Below are positions 23,349-35,982 of a DNA stretch of 64,000 nucleotides, piece after piece. Below the pieces are notes generated by a model. The model was not told the origin of the DNA. It did not search any database and saw only the letters and a list, made by a program, of their open reading frames with translations. Location of the stretch: NCBI GenBank assembly GCA_905250115.1, contig CAJNOI010000013.1, positions 141,422 to 205,421 of the forward strand. The letters are read 5' to 3'. Position 1 is the first letter of the stretch, and every line of letters begins with the position of its first letter. Source of the stretch: Adineta steineri (Eukaryota; Rotifera; Eurotatoria; Adinetida; Adinetidae). Both the position numbers and the translations under genes were made by a program.

Positions 23349-24520
23349 ATGAATGAAACCTTTAGCAAATGCGATGGCACCGACGAACCACTTGATGTAT
23401 CATACAAAAGATCATGCCCATTAGGTATCTATGATTGCAGAGATATACAGGTTAAATAAAAGAAAACTAATTTAATCATATTTTAACTTTATTTTTAGTA
23501 TATTTTTAGATTAATAGAAATTCTTTACAGGAACATTATTTGTCTGAACAACATCAAAGAAGTCTCGTCAGACGTATACAGCAGTTTATCGAAAGTACGA
23601 ATGATGATTCCACGAAAACAAATATAGATAAAGATAAAGAAAATACTTCAATACAATCAATTTATGAGAAACTATCAATATTGACACAAAATATAGAAAC
23701 GACTTATGATACACTTGATCAACTCAGCAGCGATGTACATCGATGTAACAATCAAAATTGCATTCTTGCTTCAGAATTGAAAGACATAAAAGATGCATAT
23801 ACATTAGAGAATGCTCATATTAATGCGTCATCACTTAATCAAAATGTTTTAAAACACGATATGATAGATTTGAAAGAAGAGATAAATATTGCGAACGAAA
23901 GAATACATGATGAATACAATGGAATGATGGTATGGAAAATAACTGACATACATGAAAAAAGAACTGATGCTCAGTCGGAAAGAAAAACAAGTGTTTATTC
24001 ATATCCTTTCTATACTTCAAAGTGCGGGTATAAATTATGTCTTCGACTCTATCTCAATGGAGATGGTGCAGCACGAGATACTCATTTATCGCTTTTTCTT
24101 GTCATTCTTCGTGGTGAATACGATGCACTATTGGAATGGCCATTTTCTTATCGAGTATCCTTTTGCTTGTGTGATCAAAGAACAATGATTGAAACAAATG
24201 GAACAACTGAACCTAAACATATTATTGAATCTTTTCGACCTGATCCTAATAGTGTAAGTTTCAAAAGACCTACTTCAACAATGAATATTGCATCTGGCAT
24301 TCCAAAATTCTTCCCATTAGATCAATTCAATCGACCAGCAAATGAGAATTTATATGTTGTAAATGATACAATTTTTATAAAAGCTATGATTGATTTTGCG
24401 AAAGTACCTCGTTCACTGCTTCCTTTTATTTTTCGTATGGATATTTCTTTACCTGAACATATAAGACAAAAATTAATCGAGAATGAAATAGAACGTCGTC
24501 AAATACAAAATATTAACTGA
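23349..24520 (+). CDS. TRAF-family protein, N-terminally short (MATH domain)
   Basis: Exons 23349-23450 and 23531-24520 give 363 aa. The start begins in what looks like the last part of a TRAF-type zinc finger (KRSCPLGIYDC then EHYLSEQHQ). A coiled coil of about 90 residues follows (SIYEKLSILTQNIETTYDTL on). The TRAF-C/MATH domain spans about 165-325: WKITD, YTSKCGYKLCLRLYLNGDG, HLSLFLVILRGEYDALLEWP, SVSFKRP, MNIASGIPKF and NDTIFIKAMIDF. These blocks are closest to TRAF2/3/5. TRAFs are cytosolic trimeric adaptors for TNF-receptor and innate signalling. RING and upstream zinc fingers are absent. A 3' splice site (ending 23343) sits five bases before the ATG, so this exon may be internal to a longer gene whose 5' exons lie beyond the repeat-rich region. 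Otherwise the gene is truncated. Confidence 0.85.
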
Positions 24521-27500
24521 TCTATAAATTAGACTTCGCAAATTGGTGTGCATATGTTCGAAAATATTAATGATATTTATTCACATTTTTCAGTATATAA
24601 TATTGTTTAAAAAAGAACATCGATCATAAATCGAATTAGTCTTCATCAATTTATTGTTTTACTTAATAAAAATTTTTATTTTCTATTACTTGTTTCTATT
24701 TCGATTTATATTCTTAATTTTATATTTGATTTAAAAGATAAAGAATACGAAGCATTGAGTTATTCATTAATATAGTTGAATATGAAACTTCTTCATAGAA
24801 AGGCCAAGTCTAAAACAGATGAATTAATTTAAACAACTAGTTGGTCGATGATATTTTTTTTATAATATACATTCTATACGACGTATTATTTTTGAAAAGA
24901 AAAAACAGCTAGAGTTCATTTTATGCAATACAATAATATGATCAAATATCGATGACAAACATCGGATATATTATATTTGAAAAATAATATTGATCTAATA
25001 TGTAATTCAATTCTTAAGAATAAACCAGATTTAGTATTATCTTAATGAATCATTAATAGGCAATTATTCATCTAGAATTTAATATGATTTTATGACAAAA
25101 CACCTCTCAGTATTTTTTACATATACATTCATAATGATGATATAGTGAATAACATTATATATATTTAATACAGAAATTCTAAAGTATATTTTACAGATCA
25201 TGATTCTAATGAATACAATGTCACAGAACCTTCTTTGAAGTTGATGAGACAACAAGCATATCATTACATATGAATACATATTGCTTTATTTCTCGTACAC
25301 GTGTATCATAAACATTTCATATCGTAAGTAGTTGTATTCGTATTGATTTATTAATGAGCAATATTTAGTATTTCTATTATTACTAACATACTATCAATAC
25401 ATCAATTGTAGATGTTTTTAAAATTGTTGAAAATGACTAATGACATAAATAAGGTTACAGAAAACTTTTATCTAATTCACGATTTCTAGAAGTCTTCTTG
25501 AAGCTTAAGTAAGATAAAATAGAATGTTCATGCGTACAGTTATTTATCCAATTCAGAGTTTAGCATATTTCGTCGTAAATATATTGAATTTATTTTATGT
25601 TAAAAAACTATCATTAAATTAGTCAAAGTAATAGTAAACTGTGATTTAATATTGTTGATATGAACGCAATGACCTTTGCCGTTTATCGTACTTGAAAGGT
25701 ATCTATGTAGAAGTTAAATTGTTGCACTCTAAATTTAGAAGAATGCCTGGCTTTGACAATCAAATGGAGAATAATTTAGTGAGTAGCTTGTTTAAATAAT
25801 AGATTTAAAGACATCTGACAAATAACAGATCATACGTAATATGGGCACTTGACATCTACATATCATTCATAATAGATTTCATCCCAGTTATCATAAAATA
25901 AAAAAGTAGTATTTTTTATATCTATCGCATATAATTATTGAATTTCTTATGAGACAAAATATAACAAATATTTACTCGCTTTTAGAAAAAAAATCATCAT
26001 ATTCGACTTCTTTTGAGTCGATACGATTCCAAAGATTACTTATCTAGATCATATACTTGCCACAAGTGTATAGTATGAAAACTTTTTTCATTTTCACTCT
26101 TTCCTTAATTTCATACTGCTGATGAATCGATCCATTACCATTTCGGAATGTAATTTGTATTCTTTTTTTCTCTCTTGTTTCATACGCACATACGCATTCC
26201 GTGCACATGTGCTCACGTTTAGAGTTATAAGGCATTCACTATTTAAAAACGTTCATCAATACAGATTTTACTAAATTAAAAAAGAATACGTTATATATTA
26301 AAGAATTTGGAAGATGTTTTAGTAAAAATAATTGAGAAAGATTTTATTAAACATTATTTACATTTTTTTATTTAATCATAGAAATTATTCTTCTCTTTCG
26401 CTTTTATCAACTTTTTTATTGAAAGGAATATCGTAAACATTTTTTTCTTTATACAAAATAAGGTGCTGGATGTATTCTAACACTTGCAGAAGTAATTCTA
26501 AAAAGTTTTCAGCTCATAGAGATGAAACTGTCTATCATAAAAATATACTTCAAAGAAAATTTTCTTTTTAAAAAAGTTACCAGACCATGACTTATTTAAA
26601 TTCTTTTCTTCGAAGTTATTTAACGTAATTATAAAAATATGTTATGATGAGCGTCTTGTCACCGAATAAAATGAGTTAAAATCTAACGAAGAATTCTATG
26701 TAACCGATAAGTTCCCTTTCAATGAAATATATTCAGACCTAGATTATTGACTATGGTGTTCATGATATTTGTCAATATTTCTACAGATCAGTGAGCGTGG
26801 CAAGTAGTTCATTAAAACCTATTTTTTGTTTACATAAACATGTTTTTGAATGACTTATAGCAATAACTTTGATTTTACAAAGTAAAATGCAAACCACGTA
26901 TGAGAGAAAGGAAATTGTTGACTATATATACTACTCGACCTAGTAAGTAGAATGAGGGAGATTGAAAATAAGATCGACATTTCAAGTCATTCTTCCAATT
27001 ATTTATTGTTTTTCGAATACTATGAAAGTGAATTTGAAGGGCAATATTATGCATAAGGTTTCATAAGAAGAACTTGAAGTTACTCAACATTTAACCAAAA
27101 TGATTAAGTCATTACTTAATCGTAAATAGTTTGAAAATGAAGAATATCGATATTCGATTAGCTTTGAATTGTGAAGATCGTAATAGACCAAGAATCTTGA
27201 TAGTTTCTAAGTGCTTGAATTTTAGCTTTTTATAAAATTGAGAAGAATAGCATGTAACACGAATACTTTCATTTCAAAGTGAACGAAACACATCTCATGT
27301 AGTTACTCTGATCAAAAACAACGATAACATAAACGATATAAAAACCTTATAAAACGACAAAGACTGATTTTATTGCGTCGTCGTCTTCGAGGGTCACCAT
27401 GATCGTCGTGAGTACATTCAATAATATATTCCTATATAGCTTAGACTGAAATTCCATTAAATGGATAATTAATTGGTTCTATATACTCAAGTCTTCAGAA

Positions 27501-27535
27501 ACCTTTTGGTAAAATGAAAAAAATGATTTTAAAAC

Positions 27536-27696
27536 ATTTGTTTCAGCCTAAAAACGTTGTCACTACATATTCAAAATCTGGTAAGCTGACATCATCGTTA
27601 ATATGGCATTTACATGACAGTTGCTTAATTCCATGTATAGACAAGAGATGTCTAGTTTTATCTGATCCATATCCAGAAGAAATCGATTGGCAATAA
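27536..27696 (+). pseudogene. Possible DDE-transposase relic
   Basis: One short open frame begins next to a splice-like tttcag and reads KNVVTTYSKSGKLTSS, then SCLIPCIDKRCLVLSDPYP. The pattern (small polar, K-L-T, a gap, then L-P-hydrophobic-D-K, then LLL-S-D) resembles the DDE core of pogo/Tc1-type transposases, where the final D is catalytic. Only about 50 residues remain, with stops on both sides. I recognise the pattern weakly; it could be chance. Confidence 0.25.
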
Positions 27697-29641
27697 TCAG
27701 TGCGAAAGAATTAACGTTATTGTACTAATACTTCTTATATACAACGAACTTCCATCACCTATATATGAGAAAATTTTTACAATATTCCTAGTTCTCTGAT
27801 GGTTATACAAGTGTTAATCTGCCCTCTTTTTAAAACGTTCTTCAAGTTTGTTTCTTGTCAAATCTACGTCAATCAAATAATGTGAAGAACAAAATTATAT
27901 CGAAACAATCATCATCAACAGTTATTTGTTCAAAAAAAAAACGGAATATTTTCATTACTTCTTTGTTATGTATCACTTTCATAGAAAGAAATACAAGAAT
28001 TAAGTGAGCCTAGTTAAAAGACTTGTCCGCTCAAGAAACTTATAAAATCTAAAGAAATTTTCAATCGCTATAGGTGTGACTGAGAAATTCGTCTGTGTAA
28101 ACAAAACAATGAATTTTTTTGATGTATTTGCCATCTTCATGAATTGAAAAGATTAAAAACTCAGTCTCTAGATGCGCATAGATAAATATCATGGTCATAT
28201 TTGTAATCAGCACAATGAATAATTTATGTCTCACTATATTTCAATGAAAAAGTGATTTATCAGTGCCTTCGTTCGATTTATTAGATTCAAAGCTTTACTT
28301 AGCTATCACAATGCTGCTAAAACGTCTCGTCGTTTATTCTCCTATTTTAATTTTTTACGAACGGAAAAATGTTGTATTATGTGTGTAAATAAAAAAACGA
28401 TTTTTCTTCATGTAAACAAAAAGCTACTTAAACACGTTCGATATATGTCACATGTTACTTTTAGTATATGAAAATTCTCCATCGTATCTCATAACTATTA
28501 ACTATTTTCTTTTTCATTTATTTATCTTCCTCATTTCTAATACATACATTACATCGAATATATGCTCAAAATGTAATATGCATGCACTTAAACATTACTT
28601 GCATTTGCATAATATATTTCAAGAAACAAAAACATCTTTCTATTTTTTCTTCTTCTTCGTTTCCACTAAGCTTTTAGTTTAATAAGTACATTGAAGAAAA
28701 ATGTATTCTATACTTTTTTTTCACATTACTATTATTATATATGAATAATTAACTTTCGTTAAAATCATATCTATAATAAGAAAAGTAAAATTCTTATTGT
28801 TGGGTTGTATAATAGATTATTTAAATCTCTCGCTAAATTGTTCACTATAAGATGGTGCATTTATTTTCATAACAAGAACATGTGCTTTTTTTTTGAATGA
28901 GAATAACACATTGTAGTTTGAAAATTGTAAAAAATGTCTAAAATAGATGAATCTTAATTGACAGTGACAGCATAACTTTTGACAAAATGAATTAATCCGA
29001 TTTATCTACTTAATAAATACGAACTGAGAAAACAAAAAAACACTAACTACCAATTAAGATGCATTGAAAAATGACCTTGAGTAACTGCCGTCATCAGCAA
29101 TAGCAACATTTTTCAATGTATTTTACTCTTTCTTTTCTCTTTCTTCAGTTAAAAAAAAACTTATGAATAACGTTCTCTCCGACAGCATCGAAAGAATTAT
29201 AACTTCTCGCGCTCTCATTTTTTCTTTTTTTTTCTTTTGTTTCTTCAAACTTGTCGGTTGTTGCTTTGGTGGTACTCATCGGTAAACGTACATGTATATA
29301 CAACAACGGACAAACGAACGAACAAATAAGGGTACCGTATTGTTGTCTCCTATGACGACTTCTTCTTTCTGACGTCGTCCATAATACCACTTTCTTTGTT
29401 CTACTATTTCGATCAATCATCAGTTTCTAAATTCTTTATTTCTTTTGAATATACGTCATATTGCAGATTGATAAGTACTCTTAGAACATTTCATACATAT
29501 ATATGAATAGTAGATAAGAATAGATTTGAAATTTTTGATCTTCATTTTTCAAATTTTATATATTAAATTAAATTGTTTCTGTTTATACTGAAAACAGGAA
29601 GAAAGAAAAAAACAAAAATAAAAAAGGAATGACTTTTTTTT

Positions 29642-29660
29642 CTGATTTCTTTTTTTGCAG
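29642..29660 (+). promoter_or_regulatory. 3' splice site just before the ceramide-kinase-like start
   Basis: A pyrimidine run ending TTTTTTTGCAG, 18 nt before the ATG at 29679. It could accept a 5' UTR exon or a spliced leader; trans-splicing is known in bdelloids. Confidence 0.5.
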
Positions 29661-29678
29661 AAAGTGTGAACTATATTG

Positions 29679-32600
29679 ATGTCTGCTAGAGCACGTCGAC
29701 GTCGAGCGCAACCTCCAGGTTCGTTAAAAACTACATATTTTTTTATTTTTGAACTCTATATTTTATTATTATATCTAGCTGTTGTGAATTGTGCATTTGG
29801 AAGTGATAGTGATAATGATAATGGTAATGAAGGACAAAATAATGTTGATATAGGAGACGAAAATCATTCACCATCATCAAATCAAAATATCGATAGAAAT
29901 AATAGTGATCTTAATTCAGATGGATCTTATAAACAAGCATTTTTTACTATACACAACAAAACTGTTGAAGTTATATTTGAAAATAATGTATTAAGTTGGT
30001 CTGATGTAGTAGGAGAAAGTATGTTTTACAATCATATTTATGTATACTTATTTATTTCTATAGTTTCTCAACATGATGCTAGTCGACGTATATCTAGAAA
30101 TATAACTGACGGAAATTCGGTTCGTTTAAATGATGTTTATGCAATTTCACCAATTTATAATAATTGGAATTGGTCAATGAATTTGAATGAAAATATAGCT
30201 GGTACAACTATATCTACATCGAATAGTATTGGTTTACCAGCAGTTCCTCAATCATCAAATTTATCTGAGACTTCAGTTTTACGTGGTTTTCAATTACATT
30301 CATATCAAACTTTGCCGGATAATATTTTACAAGAAATTCTTATCGTATTTCAAAGTGATGATGCCAGTTTAATTGAACGATGGTTTCAATTTTTAGCAAG
30401 AAACATTGCTGAATGTATGTAAATTTTTTCCATTAACAATAATTTCTCATTTTTGTTTTTTTGCGATATCTTAGTAACATCACCACGACATATATTTGTT
30501 CTTTGTAATCCATATTCTGGTCCAAGACAAACTCGACATGTATATAATACTAAAATAAAACCAATGTTAGAAAAAGCACAATATAAAATAACATATATGG
30601 GTAAATTTCAAATGAATTTCTAATTAATTTTACATAATTTTTTGTTCTTAGAAATAGGTGATCAATGTAGCGCTGATGATGCATTCGAAAGTTTTGAAGG
30701 TGATTTCGATTCTATAGATAGGTATATTAGAAAGTTCGATTATTCGTATTTATTTTTAATGAATTTGATTTTTATTTCTATTAGTTTAGTTGTTATGGGT
30801 GGTGATGGTTCAGTAATCAATGTTATCAATGCATTAATACGTTATCTAGCAAAACAAAATCGAACGAGGTTTTAATAATAGAATTATCTAAATATTATAA
30901 ACAAAATTTTACTTTTTTAAATATAGAATAGACTTTGAAAGTGATTTACCATCGATATCTATTCCAATATGTATCGTCCCTAATGGTAAGGAACTTAATC
31001 GAAATAAATATTTTATCTAAAAATAAATTTTATTTAGGTACAACAAATATTATTTGTCATACAATTCATGGTAATGTAGATCATTGTACACCCATCATGC
31101 ATTTAATTTTCAGTATGATTAACAAATCATTCGATGTAATTCATTGTTTTGTTAATTTGAAATTTTAGATCATAAAATGAAAATTGATATGTCAGCAGTA
31201 TTTGATATTGATTATAAATTTGTTACAGCAAATTTTAGTGCTGGTGCTGGTTATCCAGCTAATGTTTTAAAATATTTTCCACGTTATAATTTACATAGTC
31301 CAAAAGGTGTTATTAAAAAATCATTTGCAAAAGCAGCTTCAAAAAAAAATCTACAGTAAGACATTTGAAAAACATGTAAAGTCATACTAAAAACTGATTA
31401 GTTAAGTTCAAGGATGGATACATGATTCTTTGTTAGGCATGAGATGATCATTTGGAATCGAACAAAAGAAGAGTTCTTAATTAATAGTACAACTTCATGA
31501 TATTTTTTAGATTAACAAATATTTTAGATTCGTATGAATAGAAAACTAGACAGATGCGTTGACTTAACTAAGATATTCTAGATTAATCTTTATTCCGGTG
31601 ACATTGATCATATTAGGAATTCTATCCTAGAGCATTTCCTTATTTTTAATTAAAAAGAAAATGTCTATAGTTATTTATATCTAATTGAAATTTAATTTAG
31701 ACCTATTGAAATGGAAATTCGGTATATTCCAGCAATTCAAAATAATCCGTTAGTTACTCGTTGTTATCGAGGGTAAATAAAAATTCATAATATATCTCAT
31801 GATGTTTTTTTTTGATATATAGTTGTCCATCATGTACTCCAGATGGAATAGAGAAATGTGATAATCAAGTTCTAGCTTTTGATGATAGTCATATACAAGA
31901 AATAAATAAACGAAGAAAATCTGCATCCTCAAATAATAATAATAATCGTGTATCATCAGGATCTCGAAGAAGTTTTAGTAAACAAAATGAAGTTGAAAAA
32001 AATTGGAAAACTCTTTATCATAATTATTTACAAGTTGCTGTATTAACTAATGCAAATTTATGGTCATTTGCACCACAAGGCTTATCAAAATTTGGTCATA
32101 TAGGTGATGGTTTACTTGATTTAGTTTTAATTGAAACAGTTAATCGTAAAGAATTTCTACGTTATATTAAACGTAATGGAAATTCAAAAAATCAAGTATT
32201 TCAAATTAGAAATTTAATGAAAATATATAAACAGATATGTTTGTTATTTTTAGCATGAACTTCCATTTACAAATATAATTAAAGTAAAAGAAATTGAAAT
32301 TGAACTTAAATTACCAATTGATAATTATAATAATGAGATAACCAATCCTGATAATCGATATGATTCCACACCGTCAGATAATTCATCAAATGAAGATATA
32401 TCTGATAATGAAAATAAAGCATCCGGTTCACAACGATATCAACCTCATCCACCAAGTATGCCTATACCAGAAAATAGTCGACCTCGTCGACGTCATCATG
32501 CTCAAATAAATAAATCAACACAAGAATCTGTTCAACATGTTCTTCAAACATCCAAAAGTGTAGATCCATCAATGTTCAATTCAAAAAATCGTCAACTACA

Positions 32601-33643
32601 ACAACAACAATCAGAAAGTGAAATGGATAATTCACAACTTGAGCCTTATGGTTCAACAAAAACACGTCGTCGTAGTGGAATTTTTCAATCATTAAAATTA
32701 AAGAAAAACAAAGTACCTTTACCACGCCCCTCGAGTGCTCAAAAAGAAGATCCTAGTGATGATAAACAACAAAATAAAAATCGTAAAACAACTGGTGGAA
32801 CTCTTCGACCAGCAAGAGTAAGAACGATAAAAAAATCACTCGTACTATTAAGTGCAATCTAAAATAATTCTTTTCCTTCTCAATTACGACTAATATGTGA
32901 GATTTCCGGTCTCACATAGAATTATGAAATATCTTGAAGAAAAATCAATGTTAGTCAGGAGTCTAACAAGTATTTTGTATAGACAGATTAAATCATATTA
33001 AAATTGAGTTTTTAGATAAACTATACGCATGTTTGTTTTTCTAAATCTCATGTACTTTAGTTCTAATCCTAAGAATCTATATCAAAAGGCAAAAGCTTTG
33101 TCAGGATCGTGATTAAAATTTCAACCATAAATAAGTTCTCTGTAAATATTAGCGAGTGATGTTATTCAAGATGAACTAGTTCCTTTAATACTAAATAAGA
33201 ATCTATTCGGTCCTATATATATTTATTAATGAATGAAAAAATTAGCTATAATTTATTTTCTAGTCGCTACTTAATCTTTTTTCGGGTGGAAATATACCAT
33301 CAGGAAAAATGGATAAATCAACAACAGACTTATCACGTAATTCTTTATCAGCTGGTACTGGAAGGAAATTTTCGGTAGTTAGTCGTTCATCAAGTATCGA
33401 TAATCCACAAATACCAGACTTGAATACTTCATTTCAAAATCGGAAAAGACCATGCATGTGGAATTTAGATTTTAGTCCATATAATTCATCATTGATAAGA
33501 ATTAAGTAAGAAAAAGAATTTTTTTCCATTTCAAATATAAATATTTTTCTTTAAGATGCTTTTGTCGATATTTACCAGTTTATGGTAATGGTCTTAGTCC
33601 TGATACAAGAATAAAAGAAATTAATTATTCATGTTTTTGGTAA
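29679..33643 (+). CDS. Ceramide-kinase-like lipid kinase (divergent paralogue)
   Basis: Fourteen exons: 29679-29718, 29779-30018, 30064-30414, 30475-30600, 30652-30721, 30785-30868, 30927-30985, 31038-31112, 31169-31355, 31701-31772, 31823-32195, 32254-32817, 33264-33505, 33556-33643. Joined they give about 856 aa. The catalytic core has HIFVLCNPYSGPRQTRHVY, VVMGGDGSVINVINALI, SIPICIVPNGTTNIICHTIH, FSAGAGYPANVLKYFPRY and FGHIGDGLLDLVLIE. It is in the ceramide kinase/CERKL/sphingosine kinase family, closest by eye to CERKL. The GGDG is intact, so activity is possible, although CERKL itself lacks proven ceramide kinase activity. A disordered, basic, Ser/Gln-rich insert (about 180 residues from LPIDNYNNEIT on) splits the last catalytic segment from CMWNLDFSPYNSSLIRIKCF. 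The first intron (60 nt, no stop) could be retained, adding a hydrophobic stretch near the N-terminus. Exons here are much smaller than in the first ceramide kinase gene, so the duplication is not recent. Confidence 0.85.
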
Positions 33644-34878
33644 TTATGTTTCGACAACATGTCTTTCGACAAAAAACATAGGATTCATGTTTTTAAATGA
33701 TTTTACTCGAGTTATGTTTGTTTTTCTTTTTTACTGTTTTTTCTTTGTTCGTTCATATTCATATATATATATATATATTGATATATTTTTTGTTTTCTTT
33801 AAAATTGACAAACACATTTTCATTGATATTAAAAATTCTATATAAGAAAAACATCGACCAGTACATATATATATAAAGTCATATTTTCCTATATGAAATT
33901 CAATAAATGATCTTTCGTGGATGAAATAATCTTATCACTAATAATTTATATCAATCTTTGTGAAATATATTTACTATTTTTCTTTCATTCATTCTATTAT
34001 ATGAGCCGGAAAATTATATGTAACCATTGAACTGTAATAATTAAATTATATTCTAACAATTAATGATAATAATACACCACATGCAGTTAGAATTACTCTA
34101 CGTTGAGAACTTTTCTTTAGATATGTATAAAAGAATTTATCTTATTACAATTGAATTGATGTTAAAAGTGCACATGAATGAGAATGGCTGATTACTAATC
34201 CAAGAGCAAAATTTAACTACATGCAATCAGAATTAGTGGATTATATTTTCACTTTTATATAAAGCTCATTATTATATTGAGTAAATTGTCAATTACCCTA
34301 GTGTCTAATGTAGAATTGTCTCGAATTTATTATTAACTAAATGAAAATTTTTATTTTTTGTATATTCATTTTTAATTGAAACGCTAATACCAATCGAGCG
34401 GAGAAGACTTTTCCTGGCCTTATTTTTTTCTTTAATTATATCAATGAAAAGTAAGTTATTATCTGTGCTCAGCATGAACTTCCCGATTCTACTAAAAATT
34501 GAATACTAATAAATCTATGACAATATTTTCGTTATTCAACAATCTAAGAAATACTCTTGAAACGAATCAAGCAAATCTAATTTTTATAATCTATAAAAAT
34601 ATATGATAAGAAAGAGTATTTAGCACTCTCTATAATATAATAATACATTGAACATGTGGCGCGCCGTTTTGTCACACACACATACTACATCCATAATATG
34701 AACGAGATCATATCATTTGCCTGTTCTGTGCTATGTAACAAAAATGTCGTACTTTATTTTGATTGGTAGTAATAGAAAAAAGTCAGACGGACTAAAAGAA
34801 ATTATATATATTTATATAAAATAAATCAAACTGATCTCTTTTTCTTCTTCTTTTTTTTTTTAATCTTTTGCATCAAAT
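33644..34878. other. 1.2-kb intergenic region
   Basis: Very AT-rich, with (AT)n runs near 33764 and 33865. No gene seen. A long pyrimidine tract (34838-34864) precedes the start of the next gene. Confidence 0.5.
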
Positions 34879-35982
34879 ATGAGTACAACAACAACAAATA
34901 TCGTTTGGTTACAAAATAATCAAGATGAACCTATACCAATTGAATTACGTACATATATTGCTTTATTTACAAATGAAGATGCTTGTTATCAATTTATATC
35001 ATCTTTACCACCGACATTACGTGGTTTAACACTTGTTGTGACTGATTCAACAATATCAATGGATCGTTTAACTAAATTAAAACAAATTTCATGTATTTAT
35101 ATGTTATCATCAACAAAACCACAAATAAAAAATTCATCAAAATTTCATGGAATATTTCATGATCGACAATCATTAATAAATCAAATTGTTGCCGATTTAA
35201 ATCGAACAAAATCATTACCACCAGGTTTTTTCACTGGTATTATGGCACCATTTCAAGGATTTTATTTTATTTTAACACATCCATCAGTATGGACACGTGC
35301 ACTTATACCAGCAATTATATTTACTATTCTTCTTTTAATATTTTCTATACCTGGATTATGGGGAATGTATGTATTTACAGATCATTTAAAACAACAGCAT
35401 ACATCAAGATGGATATATTTGGGTATATGGCTATTACGTATCGTACTTTATATCGTTGCAATATTTCTTTCCTTAATTCTTGCATTAATAACAGCTCAAC
35501 CATTGAGCGCGCCAGCACTTGAAAGTCTTGTTCGTGCACAAGAACGTGAATTAAAATATCCAAATCGACCTGAAGAAGGTTTTTGTTCGAGTGTATGGAG
35601 AAGCATTCGTGTAGCTGTTATATCAATTTTATTTTCAATTTGTATATTTATTGTATTAACATTAGCAGAATTTTTTTTTCCACCAGCAATTATTATAACT
35701 ATGCCATTAAAATTTCTTGTGACTGGTTTTATACTCGCATATGATATTATTGATTATCCATTGTCTCTACATTTATTTGGTGTACGAGAACGTACACCAT
35801 GGTTTAGACATTATATATGGGCAACACTTGGTTTTGGTTTGTCTATGGAAATTATTTTTCTTATACCAGGAGCTTTTCTACTTTTATTACCAGCTGGTGT
35901 TTGTGGTGCAACAATTCTTGTTATTGCAGCTGAACGAGCACAAATCGATCAACCATTATTACTTATAGAAATACCTACATAA
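34879..35982 (+). CDS. Receiver-like module fused to an EI24/CysZ-like membrane protein
   Basis: A single exon of 367 aa. Residues 7-108 are a soluble alpha/beta module: IVWLQNNQDE, a helix ending DACYQFI, then TLVVTDS, ISCIYMLSS, KFHGIFHDRQSLINQI. The same pattern opens the ART-TPR protein at 46450-48291. Residues 115-352 are an EI24/CysZ-like domain with about five to six membrane helices (141-163, 178-205, 244-263, 267-290, 314-350). They carry the family-type TAQPLSAPALESL, YDIIDYPLSLHLF and a short GVRERTPWFRHY loop. In animals EI24 is an ER membrane autophagy protein; in bacteria CysZ imports sulphate. The short-loop form here looks more like bacterial relatives, which with the missing introns suggests possible transfer. 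The function of the fusion is unknown. AATAAA follows 7 bp past the stop. Confidence 0.75.
   Translation: MSTTTTNIVWLQNNQDEPIPIELRTYIALFTNEDACYQFISSLPPTLRGLTLVVTDSTISMDRLTKLKQISCIYMLSSTKPQIKNSSKFHGIFHDRQSLINQIVADLNRTKSLPPGFFTGIMAPFQGFYFILTHPSVWTRALIPAIIFTILLLIFSIPGLWGMYVFTDHLKQQHTSRWIYLGIWLLRIVLYIVAIFLSLILALITAQPLSAPALESLVRAQERELKYPNRPEEGFCSSVWRSIRVAVISILFSICIFIVLTLAEFFFPPAIIITMPLKFLVTGFILAYDIIDYPLSLHLFGVRERTPWFRHYIWATLGFGLSMEIIFLIPGAFLLLLPAGVCGATILVIAAERAQIDQPLLLIEIPT

Larger units (their letters stand above)
24521..29678. other. 5.2-kb gene-poor region
   Basis: AT-rich, with no supported gene apart from a possible transposase scrap at 27536-27696. Open frames here are short, biased to Phe/Ile/Lys and unlike any family I know. 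At the 3' end (29642-29660) a pyrimidine run and TGCAG form a strong 3' splice site just before the next gene's ATG. Confidence 0.5.

Noticed and set aside
24521..29678. LTR or Penelope-like retroelement in the gene-poor region
   Set aside because: No long direct repeats, reverse transcriptase or endonuclease motifs found in any frame.
30590..30660. Apparent phase mismatch (frameshift) between exons 4 and 5 of the ceramide-kinase-like gene
   Set aside because: Recounting the three Gs at the donor shows exon 4 ends at 30600 in phase 1, which matches exon 5; the frame is intact.
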